Positions 1 to 6,400 are shown, numbered from the stretch's first letter. The stretch is DNA of 11,155 bases from Thermoleophilia bacterium (GCA_020438525.1 JAGQUL010000255.1:1-11155); one strand, 5' to 3'. Notes: generated by a model not told the origin, from the sequence alone. Numbers and translations are program-made.

Positions 1-2
1 TG

Positions 3-668
3 ATCGCCGGCAACGTCGCCACCGCGCAGGGCGCGCGCGACCTGATCGATGCCGGTGCGCACGGCATCAAGGTCGGCGTCGGCCCCGGCTCGGTGTGCAC
101 GACGCGGCTGGTGGCCGGCGTGGGCGTGCCGCAGCTGACCGCCGTGATGGACTGTGCCACGGTCTGTCATGAGGCGGGGATCCCGATGTGTGCCGACGGC
201 GGCATCCGCATGCCGGCCGACATGAGCAAGGCGATCGCTGCCGGCGGCGAGACGATCATGGTCGGCAACCTGCTCGCCGGTACCAGCGACAGCCCGGGCA
301 CGCTGCTCAAGCGCGACGGCCGCACCGTGAAGGTCCATCGCGGCATGGCCAGCGGCGGCGCGATGCGCAAGCGCAGCGACATGGACTCGAGCAGCGCCCA
401 GAACAGCACCCGGCTCGAGCGCCGCTGGCTGCTCGGGCGCGAGAGCGACGCCGGCGAGTTCGGCAAGGTCGTCGCCGAGGGCGTCGAGGCCGTGGTGCCG
501 TACCGCGGCGAGACCCACGCCGTGCTCAACGAGCTCGCCGGTGGCCTGCGCAGTGCGATGAGCTACTCCAACTCGCGCACGCTCGCCGAGTACCACGAGC
601 GTGCACAGTTCGTGCGCATCACCGCCGCAGGCCAGGTCGAGAGCCGCCCCCACGACGTCGAGGTCTGA
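3..668 (+). CDS. guaB: IMP dehydrogenase/GMP reductase family protein, C-terminal part (5' end outside window)
   Basis: The frame is open from the left edge, leaving 221 residues of the (beta/alpha)8 barrel. IMP dehydrogenase oxidises IMP to XMP with NAD+ in guanine nucleotide synthesis in the cytoplasm. Visible signatures are the catalytic-cysteine loop [11 protein letters not shown] (Cys at visible residue 32, bases 96-98), the phosphate-binding ADGGI at residues 64-68, MVGNLLAGT, the HRGMAS loop, the flap segment [11 protein letters not shown], and a C-terminal ESRPHDV resembling the potassium-site ESHPHDV of bacterial GuaB. The flap and C-terminus look more like GuaB than GMP reductase GuaC, but the GMASGGAM stretch is reductase-like. 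Where GuaB normally has the flap Arg-Tyr dyad I see ERRW. Any CBS domains would lie in the missing part or be absent. The family is certain; the substrate direction is inferred. Confidence 0.88.
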   Translation: MAGNVATAQGARDLIDAGAHGIKVGVGPGSVCTTRLVAGVGVPQLTAVMDCATVCHEAGIPMCADGGIRMPADMSKAIAAGGETIMVGNLLAGTSDSPGTLLKRDGRTVKVHRGMASGGAMRKRSDMDSSSAQNSTRLERRWLLGRESDAGEFGKVVAEGVEAVVPYRGETHAVLNELAGGLRSAMSYSNSRTLAEYHERAQFVRITAAGQVESRPHDVEV

Positions 669-675
669 CGCACCC

Positions 676-690
676 CGGCGTGCAACGCCG
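676..690. terminator. Short hairpin between convergent genes
   Basis: CGGCGT and ACGCCG form a perfect 6-bp stem with a GCA loop in the 25-nt gap between the IMPDH stop and the stop of the minus-strand gene. The position suits a bidirectional terminator. No T tract follows on either strand, so intrinsic termination is only a guess. Confidence 0.3.
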
Positions 691-693
691 CGC

Positions 694-1314
694 CTACCAG
701 CCGGCCACGAGCTGCTGAAGCTGCAGGAGCGCGTTCTGCACCGTGAGCGCCATCTGCTGCGACGCGCGCACCTGCACGACGTCGGTGCGCTTCTCGCCGT
801 GCAGGCTCAGCGCGTCGTAGCGCACCACGAAGCGGTTGAGCGACACGAAGATCTCCGAGTCCCACGTCGCGATCGTGTCGGGTGGCGCCTCGATCTGTGC
901 GCGCAGCGTGGCGTGCACCTGAGCCGCGACCGACGGGTCGCTCACCGCGAGCGTGATCGAGCCGTTCGAGCCGACGTACAGCCCGAGCAGCCGCGTCGCC
1001 AGCCGCGGCGGCGCCGCACCCACCACCAGGTGCTGCCGGTCGATCCACACCTTGTTCGGCTCGGGCGCGCGCGGCAGCGCCACCACCTCGGCCACCGGTC
1101 CGTGTCCGAGCTCGCGTCGCTCGTTCGCATACGCGTTCTCGGCGTACTCGTTCTGCTCGTCGTAGTGCACCGCCCGCGCGCTCAGCACGTCCGCGCCCCC
1201 GTCGGTCACCTGCACGATCGCATCGGGAACCGCCGCGAGTGCACCGGGGTGCTCGCTCTGCACGGTCCAGCGACCGGGAACGAGGGGATCTGACTGGACG
1301 ACGAGCTGCGCCAT
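694..1314 (-). CDS. Hypothetical protein, 206 aa, third gene of a minus-strand set
   Basis: I do not recognise this family. The ATG at 1314 opens a 206-residue soluble protein with no signal peptide, membrane segment or cysteine. Composition alternates short beta-like stretches (TIATWDSEIFVSLNRFVVRYD) with a Glu/Asn/Tyr-rich patch near residues 52-66 (YDEQNEYAENAYANE) and ends in a Gln/Leu-rich amphipathic helix (QNALLQLQQLVAGW). No strong Shine-Dalgarno sequence precedes the ATG. The gene lies 76 nt downstream of the CHAP gene on the same strand, so it is probably co-transcribed with it. The gap contains an inverted repeat (TCGCTGC at 1335-1341, GCAGCGA at 1352-1358). Strong third-position G/C and the length support a real gene; the role is unknown. 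Confidence 0.72.
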   Translation of the reverse strand: MAQLVVQSDPLVPGRWTVQSEHPGALAAVPDAIVQVTDGGADVLSARAVHYDEQNEYAENAYANERRELGHGPVAEVVALPRAPEPNKVWIDRQHLVVGAAPPRLATRLLGLYVGSNGSITLAVSDPSVAAQVHATLRAQIEAPPDTIATWDSEIFVSLNRFVVRYDALSLHGEKRTDVVQVRASQQMALTVQNALLQLQQLVAGW

Positions 1315-1390
1315 GCTGCGCTGCTACCCGCGACTCGCTGCATCGTCACCCGCAGCGAACCACGCGCCGCGCGTCGACCGGGTCGTCGTC

Positions 1391-2131
1391 CTACATCCGT
1401 ACGTAGCCGCGGATGTCGTTGGTCGATGCCGGGTACTCGCGCCGCTTCACCACGTCGCTGGCGTTGCCCTCGATCGTGTGGACGGTGCCGTCGGGATCCA
1501 CTCGCTCGACGATTCCGGTGTGGTCGGCCACGCCGTCGCCGGCCCAGTCGAAGATCACGATGTCGCCGGGCGCCGGTCGGTACGAGTCGAAATCCGCGAA
1601 ACGACCCTGCTGGCGACCCCACGCCTCGAGCGTGGGCACGTAGCCCGTGCCGTTTCCGCCGGCGCCGATCGGTGCCCCGGCCTCCTTGGCGAGCCAGCTC
1701 ACGAAGTACGCGCACCACGGACCGGGCGTGTCCTGCGCGCCGGCCGTTGCGCTTCGGTACTCGCGGATCCGCGGCGAGTCGTTGTTGCCGCTCGTCTCGC
1801 CAACGCCGATCTCGCGCTGCGCGAGCGCGACCATCCGCGATCCGGCACCGGTGCCCAGCCCGAGCGGCATGCCCGCGGTGGGGACCGGCAGGCCCATCAT
1901 CCGGTACTGGTCCGCCACGCTCAGCACGGGCAGCCCGAACTGGCTCATCGGATCGGCGCTGCCGCCGCTCGCAGCGGAGTCACCGCCCAGCAGCGACTGC
2001 TGCTGCGCGGCGAGCTGTGCCTGGAAGGCACCCGTGGGCGACGCCGCGCCGGCGGCGGAGGAGGTCCCGATCGGTTCCCCCGCCAACGCGCGCAGCTCGC
2101 TCACTCGCTGCAGTGCGGATTCGTAGCCCAT
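1391..2131 (-). CDS. CHAP-domain cysteine amidohydrolase/peptidase (peptidoglycan hydrolase type)
   Basis: A 246-residue protein with a C-terminal CHAP domain (about residues 97-246). CHAP enzymes cut peptidoglycan amide or peptide bonds with a Cys-His-acid/Asn centre. The probable catalytic set is Cys140 in GPWCAYFVSWLAKEAG, His204 in ADHTGIVE, and Glu221 or Asn223 in IEGNAS; PAPGDIVIFDW at 187-196 is the usual strand before the histidine. Residues 1-95 are Ala/Ser/Gly/Gln-rich and begin ESALQRVSELRALAG. No classical signal peptide is visible. The open frame extends upstream to 2311, but that extension is Arg-rich and overlaps the HisKA gene, so the ATG at 2131 was chosen; it lies 2 nt after the HisKA stop, implying translational coupling. 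The N-terminus recalls short helices on actinobacterial flagellum-associated wall hydrolases, but no flagellar gene is in the window. Confidence 0.88.
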   Translation of the reverse strand: MGYESALQRVSELRALAGEPIGTSSAAGAASPTGAFQAQLAAQQQSLLGGDSAASGGSADPMSQFGLPVLSVADQYRMMGLPVPTAGMPLGLGTGAGSRMVALAQREIGVGETSGNNDSPRIREYRSATAGAQDTPGPWCAYFVSWLAKEAGAPIGAGGNGTGYVPTLEAWGRQQGRFADFDSYRPAPGDIVIFDWAGDGVADHTGIVERVDPDGTVHTIEGNASDVVKRREYPASTNDIRGYVRM

Positions 2132-2133
2132 CG

Positions 2134-2400
2134 CTACGAGGCATCGGCCAGCCCGTGGAGCCCCTTGAACGCGCCCGAGCGTGCGTTCTTCACTGCAAAT
2201 TCGTGGTACAGCTGGCGATCGAGTGCCTCGACGGAGTGCGCCATTCGCAGCGCCTCTCCATAGACGATCCGCACGAACTCCATGCGGTCGTCCTCGCCGA
2301 GGTCCTCCCACTGCTCGAGCAGCGTGCCGGCATAGCCGAGCACGCTCGTCAGCGGCGTGCGGAGCCCATGCGAGAGCTCCTCGTGCAATACGGTCTTCAT
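2134..2400 (-). CDS. Orphan HisKA-like (histidine kinase dimerisation) small protein
   Basis: An 88-residue protein that is little more than a HisKA/DHp helical hairpin. The H-box reads LSHGLRTPLTSVLGYAGTLL (His11) and the second helix runs about residues 38-64 (DRMEFVRIVYGEALRMAHSV). No sensor domain and no HATPase_c domain (N, G1, F, G2 boxes) is present. The residue after the phospho-accepting His, normally Glu or Asp in HELRT, is Gly. Since that acidic residue acts as general base in HisKA kinases, phosphorylation by the usual mechanism is doubtful. The start at 2400 is chosen because GAAAGGA (2409-2415) sits 8 nt upstream; upstream ATGs at 2433 and 2469 lack such a site. It precedes the CHAP gene by 2 nt. 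It may be a dimerisation decoy, a phosphotransfer adaptor or a kinase remnant. Confidence 0.8.
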   Translation of the reverse strand: MKTVLHEELSHGLRTPLTSVLGYAGTLLEQWEDLGEDDRMEFVRIVYGEALRMAHSVEALDRQLYHEFAVKNARSGAFKGLHGLADAS

Positions 2401-2408
2401 TTCCTTGG

Positions 2409-2415
2409 TCCTTTC
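2409..2415 (-). promoter_or_regulatory. Strong ribosome binding site of the HisKA gene
   Basis: GAAAGGA on the minus strand matches the first part of the consensus anti-16S sequence, with 8 nt to the ATG at 2400. It decides the start codon over two upstream in-frame ATGs. Confidence 0.75.
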
Positions 2416-2624
2416 ACCGAGCGACGACGACATGGTGGGCGTCATGCGAACGGTCGACCGGGGGCGCATCCGGGGGGTAATGCAGTGGATACATCGGCAC
2501 TTCGATGATCCGGGTCATGCGACGACCGAGCAACGTGTCGCGGTTGCATACACGGCGTTGCAGGCAGTCAGCCTTCACCGACCCCTGACCTGGCTCGAAC
2601 CTGCGGCTCACATGTCGTTCACAA

Positions 2625-2642
2625 CGGCCAAACGTGTGGCCG
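2625..2642. promoter_or_regulatory. Inverted repeat, candidate operator
   Basis: CGGCCA-AACGTG-TGGCCG has 6-bp perfect arms about a 6-nt centre and lies 65 nt upstream of the phosphatase start. This spacing would suit a repressor or activator site. Chance occurrence is possible in GC-rich DNA. Confidence 0.3.
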
Positions 2643-2706
2643 CCATCGTCCGACGGGTCCTGCAAGCATGCGTAAACCTCCCCGCAAACGGTGAGGATTC
2701 GACGAG

Positions 2707-4779
2707 ATGCCACCCGTCCACGGCACGAATGCGACGCGCGCCCGACGCGAGCTCGAGGAGCAGCAACGGCGCCGCCGCCGACACCGCACGCCTGCAGGTG
2801 CGGCGCCGCTGCATGGTCGGACGCTGCCGAACGCGGCGTTCAACCCCGCAACGCCGCCCGCACGTGCCGACTCGACGTTCGGCTACGCGACCGTGCAGCT
2901 GCCGCCCGGATCGCGGGTGATTCGCCCGGTCCAGACGGGTGATCAGGGCATCAGTGCGAACGAGCGCCCGCACGCCGAGGTCGCGATCAAGCGACTGTTC
3001 GAGGCCGGCGGCGTGGACATGATCGCGTTTTACGACGCCGAGGCGAACGCCTACGAGCTGCGCTCGAGGACCGGCATGGTGCGCTGGCAGCGGTGGACGA
3101 CACCCTCCGGCGAGCTGCGCTACGTGGTCACCGAGCAACGGGGCGAGAATCCGATCCCGAGCGTCGACGGCACGGTGCTCAACACGCTCGAGCAGGAAGT
3201 GGCGGCAGCCGGCGGCACGGGCAAGCCGGTGCCCAAGGAGAAGAACTCGTACCCCGACATCCTGCAGCGGCTCACCCAGCTGTGGGACGACCGACGGGCA
3301 CCCGACTTCGTGTACATCCCGTCCCCTGGCGGGGATCCGAACCATCCGGGTGCGGGCTCGCACGGCATCCCCGACATGGTCCAGTCGCGCGCCCCGCTCG
3401 TGATCGCGGGGCCGGGCATCAAGCACGGCGCGGTGAGCGACGCGCTCGTTCGCCACGAGGACGTCGCACCGACCGTCGCCGACCTGCTCGGCGTGCACGC
3501 GGTGCAGGGCACGAACGCGAGCGGCGTGCAGCGCACGCAGCTGCTCAAGTGGCAGGACGGCAAGTCGCTCACGTCGGCGATCTCCGGTGCCCGGCAGGGT
3601 GCGCTCTACGGTGCCGCGCAGCGCGCCGTGGTGTTCGCGATCGACGGCCTGAGCCAGACCGTGCTGCTCGACGAGATCAAGAAGGGCAACCTGCCGAACC
3701 TGGCGCGCCTGGTGGCGCGCGGAACGCTCTTCCGCAACGGCACGCTCTCGGAGTATCCGAACGTGACGTGGGCGAACCACAACACGCTCGTGACCGGGGC
3801 GGCGCCCGGCCACAGCGGGATCGTCAACAACAGCTGGTACGACCGCGAGACGCAGACCGAGCAGCTGATCACCGACGGCGGATTCAAGAACGTGCTGCGT
3901 ACGGGGCGGCTGATCGATCCGCAGGTCGAGACGCTCTACGAGGCCGTGGAGCGCTCGTTCGCGGATGCCAGGACGGTCGCGATCAACCAGCCCTCGGGCC
4001 GCGGAGCCGACATCAGCGTGCTCGACCTGGTCGGCGTGGGCGGGATCCTTCGTCACATCGCGAAGATCGGGGTCGAGTACCTCAAGGATCGCCGCGTCTC
4101 GGATCGCGAGTACGAGAGCCTCGAGGGCTGGAAGGGCGAGGCGATCAAGGATTCCTTCGCCTCCGCGCTCGGACAGGCGCTGTGGGGGGCGAAGGACGTG
4201 CCGAAGCTCGGCGTGTTCGAGTTCACGCTCGTCGACAACCGCGGCCACCTCGTGGGGCCGCACACCGAGGATGCGCGACGCGCGCTGCGCGAGGTCGACC
4301 GCAAGATCGGCAAGGTGCTCGACACGATCGAGAAGCGCGGGATCGCCGACTCGACCGCGTTCGTGCTCACCGCCGACCACGGCATGGAGCATCAGTACAC
4401 CGAGCCCGAGAAGCTCGGCGGCTGGTTCGAGGCGCTCGACCGCGCCGCCGCTGACGGTGCACGCACGAAGGAGAGCACCCGCTTCGTCTACGTGCACAGC
4501 GTGCAGTGGGCGGTGGAGGGTGCAGTGCCCAAGGCAGGCACGACGGGCGAGCTGGCGATCAAGGTCGTGAACGACGACCAGGATGCGCAGGGCACGCGCC
4601 CGGCGGTCGCCGGAGCGACGGTCACCGTGCGCGACGCGGACGGGCACGAGTGGAGCGCCGTGACGGACGCGGAGGGTCGCATCAAGCTTCCGGTCTCGCC
4701 GACCCGTGGACCGCTGCAGGTGACGATCGAGCACACCGACTTCTCGGTCGAGAAGGGCTCGATTCCGCTTCCCGGTTGA
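2707..4779 (+). CDS. Alkaline-phosphatase-superfamily enzyme (type I phosphodiesterase-like), circularly permuted motif order
   Basis: A 690-residue protein. The catalytic half (about 305-605) carries the two-metal set of the nucleotide pyrophosphatase/phosphodiesterase branch: Asp313 in FAIDGLS, nucleophile Thr354 in YPNVTWANHNTLVTGAAPGH, Asp510 and His514 in DNRGHLVGPH, and Asp557-His558 in LTADHGM. The last metal ligand, His in a G-x-HG motif, is absent after ADHGM. It occurs instead as His219 in GAGSHG, in an N-terminal half (88-290) containing PLVIAGPGI and VRHEDVAPTVADLLGV, which normally end such enzymes. So the order appears permuted. Residues 1-50 are Arg-rich and about 613-682 are a carboxypeptidase-regulatory-like sandwich. 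No signal peptide or TM segment is seen, unusual for a family often exported. ATG 2707 has GAGGA 9 nt upstream. The substrate (phosphodiester, phosphonate or phosphomonoester) cannot be told. Confidence 0.9.
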   Translation: MPPVHGTNATRARRELEEQQRRRRRHRTPAGAAPLHGRTLPNAAFNPATPPARADSTFGYATVQLPPGSRVIRPVQTGDQGISANERPHAEVAIKRLFEAGGVDMIAFYDAEANAYELRSRTGMVRWQRWTTPSGELRYVVTEQRGENPIPSVDGTVLNTLEQEVAAAGGTGKPVPKEKNSYPDILQRLTQLWDDRRAPDFVYIPSPGGDPNHPGAGSHGIPDMVQSRAPLVIAGPGIKHGAVSDALVRHEDVAPTVADLLGVHAVQGTNASGVQRTQLLKWQDGKSLTSAISGARQGALYGAAQRAVVFAIDGLSQTVLLDEIKKGNLPNLARLVARGTLFRNGTLSEYPNVTWANHNTLVTGAAPGHSGIVNNSWYDRETQTEQLITDGGFKNVLRTGRLIDPQVETLYEAVERSFADARTVAINQPSGRGADISVLDLVGVGGILRHIAKIGVEYLKDRRVSDREYESLEGWKGEAIKDSFASALGQALWGAKDVPKLGVFEFTLVDNRGHLVGPHTEDARRALREVDRKIGKVLDTIEKRGIADSTAFVLTADHGMEHQYTEPEKLGGWFEALDRAAADGARTKESTRFVYVHSVQWAVEGAVPKAGTTGELAIKVVNDDQDAQGTRPAVAGATVTVRDADGHEWSAVTDAEGRIKLPVSPTRGPLQVTIEHTDFSVEKGSIPLPG

Positions 4780-4823
4780 GCCGCCGCTGCAACGAGGCCA
4801 GCAGCTGGCCCGATATGCAGGCG

Positions 4824-5054
4824 ATGAGCAAGGAAACCCCCACCACTGCGCGATCGCGTGACCACCTGCGGCTCGTGTCGACGCCGCCGCTCGAGGCCGG
4901 CACGCCGCCCGCGGCGCGGCCACGGACGATCGGCCGCGTGATTGCGCAGACGGCGCTGATCGCCGACAGCGCAGTGACGCGTCGACGGCTCGACGATCGC
5001 ACGCCCGATGCCGGACGTGGCATGGCCGGTCGGCTGCTCGGTCGGTTCCGCTGA
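4824..5054 (+). CDS. Possible small basic protein, 76 aa
   Basis: An ORF 44 nt downstream of the phosphatase on the same strand, starting MSKETPTTARSRDHLRLVST and ending GRLLGRFR. Codons are strongly G/C-ending, as in neighbouring genes. It is rich in Arg, Ala, Thr and Pro, with one mildly hydrophobic stretch (RVIAQTALIADSAV) too short for a membrane helix. The family is not recognised. The frame stays open far upstream inside the phosphatase gene, so frame openness alone is weak evidence. The start is uncertain: an ATG at 4815 is also in frame, and the ribosome site (AGG 2 nt before 4824) is poor. Confidence 0.4.
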   Translation: MSKETPTTARSRDHLRLVSTPPLEAGTPPAARPRTIGRVIAQTALIADSAVTRRRLDDRTPDAGRGMAGRLLGRFR

Positions 5055-5055
5055 A

Positions 5056-5073
5056 CGCTCGCTGAACCGAGCG
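5056..5073. terminator. Hairpin between convergent genes
   Basis: CGCTCG-CTGAAC-CGAGCG forms a 6-bp stem and 6-nt loop in the 27-nt gap between the small + strand ORF and the end of the minus-strand kinase gene. The position suits a shared terminator, but neither strand has a T tract. Confidence 0.3.
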
Positions 5074-5081
5074 CGCGTCGA

Positions 5082-5789
5082 TCAGGCCAGGCGCGGTGCG
5101 CCGGCCAGTGCTCGCTGCTCGCGCTCGGCGCGGCGGCGACGCATCGCCGCGAACGGCGCCTTCGCCGAGCGACCGGCAACACGCTCCTCGATCAGCGACA
5201 GCAGCATCTCGCGCTGGTCGCCGTCGTGGATGTCGATGTTGTCGGTGTCGATCACCAGCACGTCGGAAGCGTCGTAGCTCGCCATCCAGCGCTCGTACCG
5301 ATCCTCGAGCCCCTGCAGGTACTCGACCTGCACGTTCGCCTCGATCGACCGGTCGCGACCGCGGATCCGCTCGACGAGCGTGGGGATCCCGGCACGCAGG
5401 TAGATCATCAGGTCCGGGCCCGGCACCACGCGGGTGAGCGCTCGGAAGTGATCTTCAAGCGACCGGAACTCCTCCTCGTCGAGCAGGCCCTGCTCGTAGT
5501 GCGACGACGCGAACACGTGGAAGTGCTCGTAGATGGTGCGGTCCTGCACCGACACCCGGTTGTTCGCGATGATGTCGCAGTGCTGGCGGAAGGCCTGGCT
5601 GAGGAACGTGAACTGGGAGTGGAAGCTCCACCGCCCCATGTCCTCGTAGAACCGCTCCAGATACGGATTCTCGGCGATGCTCTCGTAGAACGGATCGGCC
5701 CCCAGGCGATCCGCGAGTGCTGCCGTGAGCGTACTCTTGCCTACGCCCATGTTGCCTGCGATTGCGACGTGCTTTGCCCCTGCTCCCAT
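5082..5789 (-). CDS. Deoxynucleoside kinase (dAK/dGK/dCK family)
   Basis: A 235-residue cytoplasmic enzyme that would phosphorylate a deoxynucleoside to its 5'-monophosphate with NTP, for deoxynucleotide salvage. Family signs in order: P-loop GNMGVGKST (12-20); ESIAENPYLERFYEDMGRWSF (36-56), containing the substrate-site Glu and the NPYLxxFYxDMxRW block; QFTFLSQAFRQH (59-70); the DRT form of the DRS/ERS motif (83-85); and an Arg-rich lid RIRGRDR (141-147) followed by VEYLQGLEDRYERW. A basic tail (about 207-229) goes beyond the usual core. The start at 5789 places the P-loop at the normal distance; the open frame runs upstream to 6425 but that is shadow of the PilZ gene. The Shine-Dalgarno signal is weak. 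It is 53 nt downstream of the PilZ gene. The preferred base cannot be read from sequence. Confidence 0.92.
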   Translation of the reverse strand: MGAGAKHVAIAGNMGVGKSTLTAALADRLGADPFYESIAENPYLERFYEDMGRWSFHSQFTFLSQAFRQHCDIIANNRVSVQDRTIYEHFHVFASSHYEQGLLDEEEFRSLEDHFRALTRVVPGPDLMIYLRAGIPTLVERIRGRDRSIEANVQVEYLQGLEDRYERWMASYDASDVLVIDTDNIDIHDGDQREMLLSLIEERVAGRSAKAPFAAMRRRRAEREQRALAGAPRLA

Positions 5790-5829
5790 GCTGCACAGTA
5801 TGGAATTGCCACCGGACTCAGTCGGTGCG

Positions 5830-5852
5830 CGATCGCTACCGGTCAGCGATCG
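5830..5852. other. Inverted repeat spanning the PilZ stop codon
   Basis: CGATCGCT and AGCGATCG are perfect 8-bp arms around a 7-nt loop. The PilZ stop codon (5843-5845) falls at the loop edge. The hairpin would form in mRNA between the PilZ and kinase genes. There is no T tract, so it may be an RNA-stability or attenuation element rather than a terminator. Confidence 0.4.
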
Positions 5853-6322
5853 GAGTCGGGGCGGAGCGATCCCTTCGAGAAGCGTTGGCGTTGCTCGGTG
5901 CGCAGCTCCTTGCGTCGCTGCTCGTCGCTTGCCATCGGGCTCGCCTGGTCCGTTCCCGAGGAGGCGGCCAGTCGTCGTCGCTGTGTCTCGAACACGAGCC
6001 GAGTCGCCGCCTCGTGCTCCGCTGATCCGGGGGCGGTCAGGCTCTGCAGGCGATACTCGAACCAGTCCCCCTTCGGAGTCGCGTCGAGTACGCCGAGCAG
6101 GAAGCTCACGTAGCGGCCGTTCGGCCCGTGGCCAGCGCCACCCAGGCGCACGCCCAGCGTGCACTGAGTCCCTGGCGGCATCTCCAGCTTCGAGCGCAGG
6201 CGTGCCCCGCCAGCGCTCAGGTTCTGCAGCGTGCATGGAGCCACGCGGCCCTCGTGGAAGAGCTCCGCGTGCAGCTCGTCGTCGGCGTCGATCCTGAATG
6301 ATTCGCGCTGGTTCTCGGTCAT
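5843..6322 (-). CDS. PilZ-domain protein (probable c-di-GMP receptor)
   Basis: A 159-residue protein with a PilZ barrel at about residues 5-115. The two c-di-GMP contact motifs are intact: R6-E-S-F-R10 (RxxxR) and N34-L-S-A-G-G39 ([D/N]xSxxG), followed by beta strands ARLRSKLEMPPGTQCTLGVRL and YVSFLLGVLDA. Residues 120-159 are a charged, probably disordered tail (DEQRRKELRTEQRQRFSKGS). PilZ domains bind c-di-GMP and usually control motility, polysaccharide or enzyme partners; no partner domain is fused here. The start at 6322 leaves a normal PilZ N-terminus; AGGACGAG lies about 8-11 nt upstream. The longer frame to 6499 has no homologous look and overlaps the end of the WYL gene. It is followed on the same strand by the deoxynucleoside kinase. 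Confidence 0.88.
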   Translation of the reverse strand: MTENQRESFRIDADDELHAELFHEGRVAPCTLQNLSAGGARLRSKLEMPPGTQCTLGVRLGGAGHGPNGRYVSFLLGVLDATPKGDWFEYRLQSLTAPGSAEHEAATRLVFETQRRRLAASSGTDQASPMASDEQRRKELRTEQRQRFSKGSLRPDSDR

Positions 6323-6381
6323 CCCATTGCTCGTCCTGCCCGTCGCGGCGGTCCGACGAACGTCGAGGAGGGGCAGTCGAT

Positions 6382-6400
6382 GCCCGGAGGGTGTCCGGGC
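6382..6400. terminator. GC-rich hairpin downstream of pafBC
   Basis: GCCCGGA-GGGTG-TCCGGGC is a perfect 7-bp stem with a 5-nt loop, 52 nt after the pafBC stop and upstream of the PilZ gene. It could slow or end minus-strand transcription, but no T tract follows. Confidence 0.3.

Larger units (their letters stand above)
2401..2706. other. Divergent intergenic region between HisKA and phosphatase genes
   Basis: These 306 nt separate the minus-strand HisKA set from the plus-strand phosphatase and must hold promoters for both. Bases from about 2480 to 2700 are less GC-rich than the genes. ORFs crossing the region (99 aa minus, 187 aa plus) lack the G/C third-position bias and family signatures. 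I found no convincing -35/-10 pair on either strand. The most regular element is the inverted repeat at 2625-2642. Confidence 0.5.

Noticed and set aside
2414..2713. 99-aa minus-strand frame in the divergent intergenic region
   Set aside because: No G/C third-position bias, overlaps the HisKA ribosome site, and no recognisable family.
3093..4454. 453-aa + strand frame inside the phosphatase
   Set aside because: Out-of-frame Arg-rich shadow with no motifs.
2608..4923. 771-aa open frame on the minus strand opposite the phosphatase
   Set aside because: Low-complexity Arg/His/Leu shadow; the + strand frame carries all catalytic motifs.
5238..5246. TTGTCGGTG, matching the first part of the published PafBC-dependent promoter motif
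   Set aside because: It lies inside the kinase coding region, antisense, and no TANNNT follows at the required 8-nt spacing.
5829..5837. GCGATCGC octamer, like the HIP1 palindrome of cyanobacteria
   Set aside because: A single occurrence inside a longer inverted repeat; expected by chance in this composition.
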